Of a stretch of 64,000 bases of DNA, positions 17,080-25,385 are shown piece by piece. A program made the position numbers and the translations under genes. Position 1 is the stretch's first letter. Each line of letters starts with the position of its first letter. Under the pieces are notes generated by a model that saw only the letters and a list, made by a program, of their open reading frames with translations, searched no databases and had not been told where the DNA came from. The DNA is from Nonomuraea polychroma (GTDB lineage: Bacteria; Actinomycetota; Actinomycetes; Streptosporangiales; Streptosporangiaceae): positions 4,402,001 to 4,466,000 of the forward strand of contig NZ_SAUN01000001.1 in assembly GCF_004011505.1 (NCBI RefSeq). Direction: 5' to 3'.

Positions 17080-17790
17080 TCAGAATTTACCGCTCAGCGC
17101 GCCGAAGCAGTCGGTGATGGTGTAGGAGGGGTACCGCTTGAACAGTTCCCCGATCGTGTTGACGACGTCCGCGGGCACCATCTGCTGGCCCTGCTGCCCC
17201 AGAGCTCCGCCCAAACCAGCCGACGCCGGCTGCATCCCCTGCTGCTGCGTACTGAACAGATCGAGGATGCCCTTGAGCAGGACAGGACCGTGCTGTCTGG
17301 CGAGATCCACGATCGTGTTGACGACGTCCGCCGGAACCATCTGCTGGCCCTGCTGCCCCAGAGCTCCGCCCAAACCAGCCGACGCCGGCTGCATCCCCTG
17401 CTGCTGCGTACTGAACAGATCGAGGATGCCCTTGACCAGGCTGGGACCGAAGGTGACCCCGAGACCGACCAGCGTGCTCACCAGCTCCGCAGGATAGAGC
17501 TGCTGACCCTGCTGCTGAGTGCTGTAAGGAGTGAACTGCTGCTGCCCTTGACCGCCGAAGCCGACCGGCGAAGCAGGACGCATACCTTGCTGTTGTGTGC
17601 TGAACAGATCGAGGATGCCCCTGATCAGGCCGGGTCCATGCTTGATCGCCAGATCCACGACCGTGCCGATCGCATCCGCCGGAACCATCTGCTGGCCCTG
17701 CTGCCCACCAAAACCACCACCAAATGACGCCGGCTGCGCACCCTGCATCGGCGTGGAAGGCTGCCAAGCCCTCGTTGTTGCGTATGTCAT
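17080..17790 (-). CDS. QQQG-linker repeat protein, first gene of the subtilase cassette
   Basis: A 236-residue protein built from four units. Each has a helical segment (for example VPADVVNTIVDLARQHGP followed by GILDLFS) and a low-complexity linker rich in Gln and Gly (STQQQGMQPAS, LGQQGQQM). Units lie at about 36-65, 99-131, 152-183 and 206-236; the last is diverged and ends SYTITDCFGALSGKF with the only Cys. Units 2 to 4 share nearly identical linkers. No signal peptide, membrane helix or known domain is seen. The ATG at 17790 has GGGGGAG upstream. As the first gene ahead of a protease it could be a polyprotein-like substrate or a scaffold; that is inference. Confidence 0.72.
   Translation of the reverse strand: MTYATTRAWQPSTPMQGAQPASFGGGFGGQQGQQMVPADAIGTVVDLAIKHGPGLIRGILDLFSTQQQGMRPASPVGFGGQGQQQFTPYSTQQQGQQLYPAELVSTLVGLGVTFGPSLVKGILDLFSTQQQGMQPASAGLGGALGQQGQQMVPADVVNTIVDLARQHGPVLLKGILDLFSTQQQGMQPASAGLGGALGQQGQQMVPADVVNTIGELFKRYPSYTITDCFGALSGKF
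17151..17438. repeat. Near-identical 129-bp direct repeat within the repeat-protein gene
   Basis: The segments starting at 17151 and 17310 match over about 129 bp with three mismatches, a period of 159 bp or 53 codons. Identity at the DNA level, including synonymous positions, indicates a recent duplication or gene conversion of one protein unit. Confidence 0.8.
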
Positions 17791-18071
17791 TTCTCCCCCT
17801 GTGTGTGTCGTGAAGGCGCGACGCGCATGACGGATGCCGCCTTGGCCAGGCACGGTGATGCCCATTGAGGCACGGCGATCTCCGCGGCCTCTGAAACGGC
17901 AAGCGACGACTCACCCCATCTGAGTCGTCGGCCCCGCCTGCTTGGCCACGAACCGTGCCACCCCGTCAGCTTCTATCCGCCGAGCTCCCACCTTGCTACA
18001 TATGGCCGCTGACCTGCAAGGACACGTCTTTCATAGGAAGGGCCCTCCCACGGAGAGCCGGTCATACGTGC

Positions 18072-18077
18072 GACAAT
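18072..18077 (+). promoter_or_regulatory. -10 element for leaderless MmyB-type regulator
   Basis: GACAAT lies 7 nt before the GTG at 18085, with no ribosome-binding site. The 294 bp between 17791 and 18084 otherwise hold only the divergent promoter of the subtilase cassette. Confidence 0.45.
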
Positions 18078-18084
18078 CCCCGTT

Positions 18085-18996
18085 GTGGATCACGAGAGCA
18101 GCGGCAGCAGTAGTCGTGGCCCGCTAGGGGACTTCTTGGCCGCGCGACGGGCATCGGTCAGCGCAACCGAGGCCGGCTTGCCGCAAACCGGGCAGATCCG
18201 CCGTGTACCCGGGCTGCGCCGCGAAGAAGTGGCGCAACTGGCCGGCATCAGCACCGACTACTACAGCCGTCTGGAGCAAGGACGCGTGCGTACCGCCTCG
18301 CGCGCCGTGCTGGACTCCCTTGGCCGGGCCCTGCAACTGAACGGCGACCAGCAGCGCTACCTGATCCAGCTCGCTCATCCCGATGACGGCGATCGCTGTG
18401 GCGACGGAGAGGTGGAGCAATGCGTCAGTCCACAGGTGGCGCGCCTGCTGACCAACCTTGTCGACACGCCGGCCCTGGTCTTCAACCCGTACCTGGACAT
18501 CCTGGCGTGGAACCGGCTGGCCTCAGCGCTGCTCGGAAACCTGGCGGATCTGAAGCCGCGGCATCGTAACTACGCGCGCATGGTCTTTCTTCATCCGCAC
18601 ACCAGGTCCCTCTTGGTGGACTGGAGGGAGCGAGCGCAAGAAGTCGTGTCCAGTCTGCGCATGGCCGTCGGCACGTACCCGGCGCATGCCAGGTTGCGCG
18701 AGCTGGTCAACGAGCTGACCGCTTGTGATCGCGATTTCCGTACGTGGTGGAGGCAGCACCTCGTCACGACGCGCACCTGCGGTCAGAGTCGGCTCAACCA
18801 TCCCATAATCGGGCGATTCCTCGTCGATTGGCACGTTCTCACCCAGGTCGACGACACGGAGCAGGGAATCGTGCTGCTCAGCGCGCCCGCCGGATCCCCG
18901 TCCCACGCCGCCATCCGATGCCTGGACGCCTGGGCGGTCGAGCAAAACCTGCAGCATGGCGTGGGCGCCCGAGCAACCGGGGCCGGCTCGCAATAG
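18085..18996 (+). CDS. XRE family regulator with MmyB-like ligand-binding domain
   Basis: A 303-residue transcription factor. The N-terminal helix-turn-helix (about 15-85) contains RRVPGLRREEVAQLAGIS and DYYSRLEQGR, the standard signature of this family. The C-terminal part is the MmyB-like receptor domain (LVFNPYLDILAWNRLASALL, ARMVFLHPHTRSLLVDW, GIVLLSAPAGSPSHAAI), thought to bind fatty-acid-like ligands. The family usually controls a divergent oxidoreductase; here the divergent unit is the subtilase cassette 295 bp away, so control of that cassette is possible but unproven. GTG start chosen from -10 geometry. Confidence 0.85.
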   Translation: MDHESSGSSSRGPLGDFLAARRASVSATEAGLPQTGQIRRVPGLRREEVAQLAGISTDYYSRLEQGRVRTASRAVLDSLGRALQLNGDQQRYLIQLAHPDDGDRCGDGEVEQCVSPQVARLLTNLVDTPALVFNPYLDILAWNRLASALLGNLADLKPRHRNYARMVFLHPHTRSLLVDWRERAQEVVSSLRMAVGTYPAHARLRELVNELTACDRDFRTWWRQHLVTTRTCGQSRLNHPIIGRFLVDWHVLTQVDDTEQGIVLLSAPAGSPSHAAIRCLDAWAVEQNLQHGVGARATGAGSQ

Positions 18997-19090
18997 CCCC
19001 GCCAAGGGTCGCCAGGCCCCTGTGGCGGGGTGGCCGACGATCCCTGAATTTCGCAAGATCACCGTTGGCGAGGCGATATACGGTGAGATC

Positions 19091-20824
19091 ATGACCGCGG
19101 TTGCCGATGGGCTGGAATTACGTTTGGCGTCGACCTCCGACCGTGAGTGGATCTACCGCCTCCGGCATGAGGTGTACGCGCGTGAGCTTGGCCAGCACGC
19201 CCCCAATGCGGCAGAGCGGCTCACCGACGACCTCGACGAGAACAACGTCTACATCGTGGCGGCCCTCCGGGACCGACCTGTCGGATTCGTCAGCGTCACG
19301 CCTCCGTGGGCGGGCCGCTATTCGATCGACAAGTACCTGCGCAGGCAGGAGCACCCGGAGCTGCGCGAGAGCGGCCTGTTCGAGATCCGGATCCTGACCG
19401 TTGATCCGAGTCGACGGGGTGTGATGACCGGCAAGCTCTTGATGTACGCGGCGCTGCGGTGGGTGATGTCGCACGGCGGCCGCACCATCGTGGCCTTGGG
19501 CCGTGTCGAGCTCCTGCCGGTGTATCTGGATTTGGGGCTGACCTCTACCGGCGTGCCCGTACGTTCGGGTGCCGTCGACTTCGAACTCCTGACCGGCGAG
19601 GTCGCCGATCTGACTGACCGGACACTGCGGCGGTACGGTCCCTTGCTGCGTGATGTGCAGCGAACGGTGCGCTGGGGATTGGAGGTGTCCTTCTTGCCCG
19701 AGGCGGAGTCCTGCGAGCACGGCGGCGCTTCCATCGAGGCGCTGGGGCACCGGTTCGACACCCTGGGAACGCGCCGCGACGTTGTGGCCGCCGACGTGCT
19801 CGACGCCTGGTTTCCGCCTGCCCCCACCGTCGTCGCGGCGCTCGCGGGTGGCCAGGAGTGGATCATGCGGACATCTCCGCCTGCGCGGGCCGCTGGGCTC
19901 ATTGAGGAGATCGCGGTTCGCCGGAACGTCCCGGAAGGCGCCGTCGCCGTCGGTGCCGGTTCCTCCGATCTGATCTTCCGGGCTTTCGGCCGCTGGCTGG
20001 ACGCCTCTTCGCGGGTGCTGCTGGTTGATCCCTCCTACGGCGAGTATGCCCATGTCGTCGAGCGGGTGATCGGCTGTCGTGCCGACCGGTTCTCCCTGCG
20101 CCGTGAGGACGGGTGGCGGATCGACCTGGACCGCTTCGCCGACTGCCTGCGCGGACGCTACGACCTGGTGGTCGTCGTCAATCCGAACAACCCCACCGGC
20201 GTGCATCTCGACTCGGGCGCGCTACGGGAAGTGCTGGCACAGGCGCCGGGCGGAACCCGGTTCTGGATCGACGAGGCCTACGTCGGCTACAGCGGACCCG
20301 GGCAGTCGCTGGAGCGGTATGCGGCGAGCACGGACAACACCGTCGTGTGCACGTCCATGTCAAAGATGTATGCGCTGTCGGGTCTGCGGGCGGCGTACCT
20401 GACCGCACCACCACAGATCGCGGCCGAACTACGCCGCTGGACACCACCGTGGGCGGTGAGCCTGCCCGCACAGATCGCCGCGGTGCACGCCCTGCGCGAT
20501 CCCGGCTACTACACCGCCCGCTGGGCGCAGACCGCCCTGCTGCGCGCCGAGCTGGCAACAGCGCTCACCCAGATCGACGGCGACCTCCAGGTACACGAGT
20601 CGGTGGCGAACTTTGTCCTGATCACGCTGCCCCGCGGTGACCCGAGTGCCACCCGCCTGGTCGACTGGTGCCGGCGGCAGGGGGTGTTCCTGCGTGACCT
20701 GTCACCACTGTCGCCCGGGTTCGAGGGCAGGACGGTGCGGATCGCGGTGCGTGAGGCCTCGGCCAATGCCCGCACCGCCGACACCGTCGCCGATGCGCTC
20801 CATGACCTTCGGCGCACGGTTTGA
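19091..20824 (+). CDS. GNAT acyltransferase-PLP aminotransferase fusion enzyme
   Basis: A 577-residue two-domain protein. Residues about 5-200 form a GNAT or autoinducer-synthase-like acyltransferase (REWIYRLRHEVYARELGQH, then FEIRILTVDPSRRG). Residues about 215-577 are a class I/II aminotransferase of the histidinol-phosphate type: VVVNPNNPTGVH, FWIDEAYVGYSG, and the PLP lysine K425 in TSMSKMYALSGLRAAYL. The fusion suggests an N-acylated amino product or head group made in one polypeptide. ATG at 19091 has a weak GGTGAG. Codon 10 is TTA (19118). Its stop overlaps the start of the CdsA-like gene as TTGA, which ties the enzyme to a membrane lipid step. The product is unknown. Confidence 0.85.
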   Translation: MTAVADGLELRLASTSDREWIYRLRHEVYARELGQHAPNAAERLTDDLDENNVYIVAALRDRPVGFVSVTPPWAGRYSIDKYLRRQEHPELRESGLFEIRILTVDPSRRGVMTGKLLMYAALRWVMSHGGRTIVALGRVELLPVYLDLGLTSTGVPVRSGAVDFELLTGEVADLTDRTLRRYGPLLRDVQRTVRWGLEVSFLPEAESCEHGGASIEALGHRFDTLGTRRDVVAADVLDAWFPPAPTVVAALAGGQEWIMRTSPPARAAGLIEEIAVRRNVPEGAVAVGAGSSDLIFRAFGRWLDASSRVLLVDPSYGEYAHVVERVIGCRADRFSLRREDGWRIDLDRFADCLRGRYDLVVVVNPNNPTGVHLDSGALREVLAQAPGGTRFWIDEAYVGYSGPGQSLERYAASTDNTVVCTSMSKMYALSGLRAAYLTAPPQIAAELRRWTPPWAVSLPAQIAAVHALRDPGYYTARWAQTALLRAELATALTQIDGDLQVHESVANFVLITLPRGDPSATRLVDWCRRQGVFLRDLSPLSPGFEGRTVRIAVREASANARTADTVADALHDLRRTV

Positions 20825-21627
20825 CCGACGTCGGTGATCTGATCCCGTACCTCGCCGGCGCACTGGCGGCCGGCGGGATCGCCGTGGCCGTGTCGCGGCG
20901 GCGCGAGTACGTTCTGCGGTGGTGCGCCTGGGCGGTGGCCGTACCTGTAGTGGTCGCCGCCCTGTATCTCGGGCCCGGTGGTGCGGCCGTCCTGGCCGCG
21001 GCGGCGGGTGTGGGATGCGCCGTCGAGTACGGCCGGCTGACCAGCCTGCCTCGGCCGGACCGCGTGGTGCTCACCCTCGCCGTGCCCGTGGCACCCCTGG
21101 CGGCCTGGCTTGCTCCTGCGCAGCTGCCTCGAGTGCTCGCCGCCGTAGTCCTGGTCGTCGCGCTGGTTCCGCTGCTGGCCGGGGACGCGGCGGGCGGGCT
21201 GAATCGGCTGTGCCTGGATGTGTTCGGCGTCGTGTGGTTCGCGCCGCTGATCGGAGTGGTGCTGCTCGGCCCGGCCGTTCTCGCGTTGTTCGCCGCGGTG
21301 TCGGTCGCTGACATCACCGCCTCGTTCGGCGGCAGGCTGCTGGGCGGGCCGCGGTTGTCGCCGCTGTCACCGGCCAAGCATTGGAGCGGCCTGCCGGCCG
21401 GCGCCGTCGCCGGCCTGGCCATGCTGGCCCTCCTGGGTACGTTCACGCTCCCTTTGGCCGTCGCCGTGACGGTCGGTGCGCCCCTGGGGGATCTGCTGGA
21501 GTCGATGATCAAGCGAGGTGTCGAGGCCAAGGATTCCGCTTCCTGGCTGGCGGGCGCCGGTGGACTGCTGGACCGGCTTGACTCCCTCCTGCTCGCCCTC
21601 GCCCTGGCCATGCTGCTCGGGGCCTGA
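20821..21627 (+). CDS. CdsA-like phosphatidate cytidylyltransferase homologue
   Basis: A 268-residue polytopic protein with about seven hydrophobic helices and a C-terminal CDP-diglyceride synthase signature: SMIKRGVEAKDS then GGLLDRLDSLL. The signature's Lys-Asp and Asp-Arg-x-Asp residues are kept, but the usual PGHGG is AGAGG, so the His is missing. CdsA makes CDP-diacylglycerol from CTP and phosphatidate. The TTG start overlaps the preceding fusion gene by 4 nt, indicating coupled translation and a shared pathway, probably a specialised lipid (inference). It is unlikely to be the housekeeping enzyme. It converges on the RNA-ligase-like gene 13 bp away. Confidence 0.8.
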   Translation: MTDVGDLIPYLAGALAAGGIAVAVSRRREYVLRWCAWAVAVPVVVAALYLGPGGAAVLAAAAGVGCAVEYGRLTSLPRPDRVVLTLAVPVAPLAAWLAPAQLPRVLAAVVLVVALVPLLAGDAAGGLNRLCLDVFGVVWFAPLIGVVLLGPAVLALFAAVSVADITASFGGRLLGGPRLSPLSPAKHWSGLPAGAVAGLAMLALLGTFTLPLAVAVTVGAPLGDLLESMIKRGVEAKDSASWLAGAGGLLDRLDSLLLALALAMLLGA

Positions 21628-21640
21628 CGGGTACGGGAGA

Positions 21641-22180
21641 TCATCCCAGCAGGGGGAACTCGGCGCGTCGGTGCCAGCGGTCGCCATCGCTGACGAAGAG
21701 GCTGACCGCAGCAACCTCCGCGGTCACCGGCAGCTGCGCGGTCAGGTGTTCTTCCACGTCGTCGAACACGTGGGTCTGCCGGCCATGGGCGACGGTCAAG
21801 TGCGGGATGATCTCGGCGTACTGTCCTCCGTAGGGAGGCGCCTCCGGCCATCGCGCCGCGACGGTCTCGGTCAGCGCGCGAAACGGCTGGTCAGGCGTCG
21901 GCGCGAGAGAGAGCACGCCAGGGAAGCGTTGGCACTTGTCGAACCGGACGGTGAAGGGACTGTGCTCGCCGATCAGCACCGTGAGAACGTCCATCACTCC
22001 AGGGTCCATACGGTCGATGTCCAGGAACGGAACGAGCACCGTCACGTGCGCGGGAACCCCGGCCGACGCGGAGGCATCGAAGCGCCGCCGCCAGTGCCCG
22101 ACCAGCGGCTCGGCTTCGTCCATTACGGCCAGCAAAGCTGTTTGGCCTGCTCGATAGCGTTCTGAAGCATCGTTCGACAT
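21641..22180 (-). CDS. 2'-5' RNA ligase superfamily (LigT-like) protein
   Basis: A 179-residue 2H phosphoesterase-type protein. The two signature motifs are present: HVTVLVPF near residue 45 and HLTVAHG near residue 128, each placing a His in the active cleft. Relatives hydrolyse cyclic phosphates or join RNA ends with 2'-5' bonds; many bacterial members are of unknown substrate. The ATG at 22180 is preceded by GATCGT 6 nt upstream and no Shine-Dalgarno, consistent with a leaderless message. It is divergent from the pentapeptide-DinB gene with a 132-bp gap. Confidence 0.83.
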   Translation of the reverse strand: MSNDASERYRAGQTALLAVMDEAEPLVGHWRRRFDASASAGVPAHVTVLVPFLDIDRMDPGVMDVLTVLIGEHSPFTVRFDKCQRFPGVLSLAPTPDQPFRALTETVAARWPEAPPYGGQYAEIIPHLTVAHGRQTHVFDDVEEHLTAQLPVTAEVAAVSLFVSDGDRWHRRAEFPLLG

Positions 22181-22300
22181 GGTTGGACGATCTCGAAAGT
22201 CGGAGCCGGTTCGCCACCTGTTTTGTGCCGCGGTCGTCTGCGAGCGGTTCGGCGAACTACGCGCTTCTGCTGATGAGTGGGGACTGTCGGACCGTGGGGT

Positions 22301-22306
22301 TACTGT
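22301..22306 (+). promoter_or_regulatory. -10 element for leaderless pentapeptide-DinB gene
   Basis: TACTGT lies exactly 6 nt before the ATG at 22313 and no ribosome-binding site is present. Confidence 0.45.
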
Positions 22307-22312
22307 CGCGGC

Positions 22313-23089
22313 ATGGCTGACTTCATGGGTGAAGAACTCAAGGGTTCGCGGTTCGAGCGCGTCGATCTCAGCGGCGCGCGGTTCCGCGCCAGCGACCTGG
22401 CCGGTGCCCAGTTCCGCGGCGTCAAGATGAGCGGTGTCGTGATGCGCGGAGTCGAGTTGGTCAACGCCGACATCTCCGGCGAGATCGTGAACGTGACGAT
22501 CAATGGTGTGGACGTCGGGCCGCTGATCGACGCCGAGCTCGACCGGCGCCACCCCGAACGGGCCACGATGCGCCCGACCACGCCCGCCGGTTTCCGGGAC
22601 GCATGGGACACGATCGAACGGCTCTGGGACGGCACCGTCCAACGGGCCCGCCGCCTGGATCCCGCGCTGCTGCACGATTCCGTCGACGGCGAGTGGTCCT
22701 TCGTCGAGACCTTGCGTCATCTCGTGTTCGCCACTGACGCCTGGGTCAGAAGGGCCATTCTCGGCGATCCCGCTCCGTGGGATCCGCTGGATCTGCCGTG
22801 GGACGAGATGCCGGACATACCGGGGATACCGCGTGACCGCACGGCACGACCCTCGCTGGACGCGGTGCTCGAGCTACGCCGCGACCGGATGGCGACCGTG
22901 CGGGAGGTCATCGGCGGCCTCACCGAGGAGTCGCTGGACGGCCAGACCGAAGTGATCGAGACGCCGGGATGGCCACCCTCGCGTAGCTTTTCGGTGCGTG
23001 AATGCCTGCTGTGCATTCTCGGCGAGGAATGGGAACACCGGCTCTACGCCGAACGGGATCTTGCCGCTTTGCCGGCACGCACCCCATAG
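22313..23089 (+). CDS. Pentapeptide-repeat and DinB fusion protein
   Basis: A 258-residue protein. Residues about 8-60 are pentapeptide repeats of the A(D/N)Lxx type (FERVDLSGARFRASDLAGAQ, GVELVNADISG), which fold as a short beta-helix. Residues about 80-255 are a DinB-like four-helix domain (FVETLRHLVFATDAWVRRAI; ECLLCILGEEWEHRLYAERD) with candidate metal-binding histidines. The combination recurs in actinobacteria; its reaction is unknown, possibly thiol-dependent detoxification. The ATG is set by the -10 geometry. A 360-bp gap follows before the RCC1 gene. Confidence 0.82.
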   Translation: MADFMGEELKGSRFERVDLSGARFRASDLAGAQFRGVKMSGVVMRGVELVNADISGEIVNVTINGVDVGPLIDAELDRRHPERATMRPTTPAGFRDAWDTIERLWDGTVQRARRLDPALLHDSVDGEWSFVETLRHLVFATDAWVRRAILGDPAPWDPLDLPWDEMPDIPGIPRDRTARPSLDAVLELRRDRMATVREVIGGLTEESLDGQTEVIETPGWPPSRSFSVRECLLCILGEEWEHRLYAERDLAALPARTP

Positions 23090-23449
23090 CGCTCGGCGGT
23101 TTCCGTACCACGGGGAGTCGTTCGTTCCAGGCCACTTCGGCCTCTTGTCGCCGAATGTTCCTCCATGCCCGCACCACACCCGCCCGCATTCCGCCGCCGC
23201 GCGCGGTTGAACTCGCCTGCCACAGCGACAAGGTTCCAGGTATTCAGATAAAACCGAAACCCGGCGCTACCCCAAAATTTCTTTCCGTTCCAGGGGTTGC
23301 CAGACTCCCGACACGCGCGTAAGCGGCGAATCTGAATTCGATGGAAACATCGTGCTACGCTCCTGCGTCGCCAGGGATTCTTGATTTTGACGGCGATTCC
23401 GCTTTTCTCCTGGCCTTTACCCAACGATGCTTCAACAACTGACGGGGTC
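23090..23449. promoter_or_regulatory. Long 5' region of the RCC1 gene with hairpin
   Basis: No gene is seen. The second half has lower GC than the surroundings. CGATG-GAAA-CATCG (23339-23352) can form a 5-bp stem with a GAAA tetraloop, and TTGACG occurs near 23388. The hairpin does not match a riboswitch class I can recognise. A transcribed leader is possible but unproven. Confidence 0.3.
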
Positions 23450-25285
23450 ATGGTGAAGGTGAATTATCGATTGCGGGCGCGGTCGGCATTCCGGGTCCAC
23501 CGGCGGCTGGGCACCTCGTTGTGCCTCGTGACCGCGCTGGTCCTCGGGCCGGCGGGCGTGGCGGCGGGCACGGCGAGCGCGGCGGGCACGGCGAGCGCCG
23601 CAGGGCGCGGCGCCCGCGCTCCCGAGACCGAGGTGCTGACCTGGGAGCGCGACCAGTTCGGTCAGCTGGGGGACGACTCCACAGACCACGGCAACCTGCC
23701 GGTGACGGCGCTGCTTCCCGACCGCACGACGATCACACAGATCAGCGGAGGCTACGGGTTCACCGTGGCGCTGGCCTCGGACGGGCAGGTGTGGGCCTGG
23801 GGCGAAAATCTCAACGGCCAGCTCGGGGACGGCACCACGAACAGCAGCCCCGTACCGGTCCGGGTGGCCCTGCCGGCCGGCACCACCGTCACCGCCATCG
23901 CCACCGGCGACGACCACACCCTGGCACTGACCTCCACCGGGAGCCTGCTGGCCTGGGGGTACAACGACTTCGGCCAGGTCGGAGACGGGACCACCATCGA
24001 CAGAAACGCCCCGGTCCCGGTCGCCTTGAGAGCCGGCACCACGATCACGGCGATCGGCGCCGGCGCCGGGCACAGCCTGGCGGTGACCTCGACCGGGCGC
24101 GTGCTGAGCTGGGGATACAACAACACGGGCCAGCTGGGGATCGGCGACACCACCGGCAGCAGCCGGCCGGCGGAGGTGCCCCTGCCCGCCGATGTCACGA
24201 TCACCGCGGTGGCCGGCGGCTCGGCCCACAGCCTGGCGCTGACGTCCACCGGGGAGATGTGGTCGTGGGGGTTCAACGTCCGCGGCGAGCTGGGCAACGA
24301 CTCCACCGCCCAGAGCAACGTCCCGGTTCAGGTGAACCTGCCGGCCGGGACCACGGTCACCGCCATCTCGGCAGGCCATGGCTGGTTCAGCCTGGCGCTG
24401 CAATCCGATGGGCAGTTGCTCGCCTGGGGCGACAACGCCTACGGCCAGCTCGGCAACGGCACCACCACCCAGAGCAACGTCCCGATCCAGGTCGACCTGA
24501 CCGACGGCACCACCTTCACTCAGATCGCCGCCGGCGAAGACCACACCGTGGCGCTGACGTCCGAGGGACGCGTGCTGACCTGGGGATACAACCGCTACGG
24601 CCGGCTCGGCGACGGCACCGACGTCAACAGCAGCCTGCCCGCCGAGGTAGAGCTGCCAGCCGACGTCACGGTCCAGGCCATAGGGTCCGGCTCATCCAAC
24701 GCCATGGCCATCGTTCCCCTCGCACTCGAACAGACCACGACCACGCTGTCGGCCTCACCGGAAACACAGGCGCACGGCCGGCCGGTGACACTGACACCCG
24801 ACGTGGCATGCCCGGCCGGAACCGCAACGGGGGCCGTCGTCTTCACCGCGAACGGCACCGAACTGGGCACCGCCACCCTTGTGGACGGCCGCGCCACGCT
24901 CACGGTCGCCTCTCTCGCCCCCGGTCGGCACACCATCATGGCCACGTACGGAGGTGACGACGCATGCGCCCCATCAGCCTCGGAGCTGGTGACGGTGACG
25001 ATCACGGCTGCGACCGGCAACGCCAACCCCGACCCCGACACCAGCCCCACGCCTGGGCATCAGGACATGGGCCACCCGAAAAAACCGACATCGTATGCGC
25101 ATTGCCCAGCAGGGGGTGCGACCAGCACCAGCAGCAACAGCAGCACGCGCATCGCCACCGTGGTGAACGGCCGCGCCACAGTCGCCGTCCGCACACACAA
25201 GGTAGGCCCGCACACCATCCGCGCCCACACTGGCGGAAGCGCCACCTGCACCCCCTCCGCCTCAGCCGCGCGACCGTCGTCGTAG
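23450..25285 (+). CDS. Secreted RCC1-repeat protein with Ig-like (Big_3) domains
   Basis: A 611-residue exported protein. The signal peptide (about 1-48) ends in an AAGTASAAG repeat. Seven RCC1 repeats follow (NLNGQLGDG, NDFGQVGDG, NNTGQLGIG, NVRGELGND, NAYGQLGNG, NRYGRLGDG and a first DQFGQLGDD), each with a WxWG or SWG strand, enough for one seven-bladed propeller. An Ig-like domain (about 435-525; GTATLVDGRATLTV, HTIMATYGGDDACAPS) and a second, degenerate copy (VVNGRATVAV, HTIRAHTGG) complete it. Extracellular RCC1 propellers likely mediate binding; no catalytic site is evident. ATG at 23450, with GTG 23453 as an alternative. Confidence 0.83.
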   Translation: MVKVNYRLRARSAFRVHRRLGTSLCLVTALVLGPAGVAAGTASAAGTASAAGRGARAPETEVLTWERDQFGQLGDDSTDHGNLPVTALLPDRTTITQISGGYGFTVALASDGQVWAWGENLNGQLGDGTTNSSPVPVRVALPAGTTVTAIATGDDHTLALTSTGSLLAWGYNDFGQVGDGTTIDRNAPVPVALRAGTTITAIGAGAGHSLAVTSTGRVLSWGYNNTGQLGIGDTTGSSRPAEVPLPADVTITAVAGGSAHSLALTSTGEMWSWGFNVRGELGNDSTAQSNVPVQVNLPAGTTVTAISAGHGWFSLALQSDGQLLAWGDNAYGQLGNGTTTQSNVPIQVDLTDGTTFTQIAAGEDHTVALTSEGRVLTWGYNRYGRLGDGTDVNSSLPAEVELPADVTVQAIGSGSSNAMAIVPLALEQTTTTLSASPETQAHGRPVTLTPDVACPAGTATGAVVFTANGTELGTATLVDGRATLTVASLAPGRHTIMATYGGDDACAPSASELVTVTITAATGNANPDPDTSPTPGHQDMGHPKKPTSYAHCPAGGATSTSSNSSTRIATVVNGRATVAVRTHKVGPHTIRAHTGGSATCTPSASAARPSS

Positions 25286-25385
25286 GCCGACACCGCCCTC
25301 CCAGCGGGGCGAACACCAGCGCGTGCCCGTTAGCCGTGCACGGGCCGGGGTAGCCGCGATCGGTAGGCGAGGAAGGGGGGACGTC

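Noticed and set aside
23330..23400. Possible riboswitch before the RCC1 gene
   Set aside because: The GAAA-capped hairpin is short and the conserved cores of c-di-GMP, c-di-AMP and other common riboswitches are absent.
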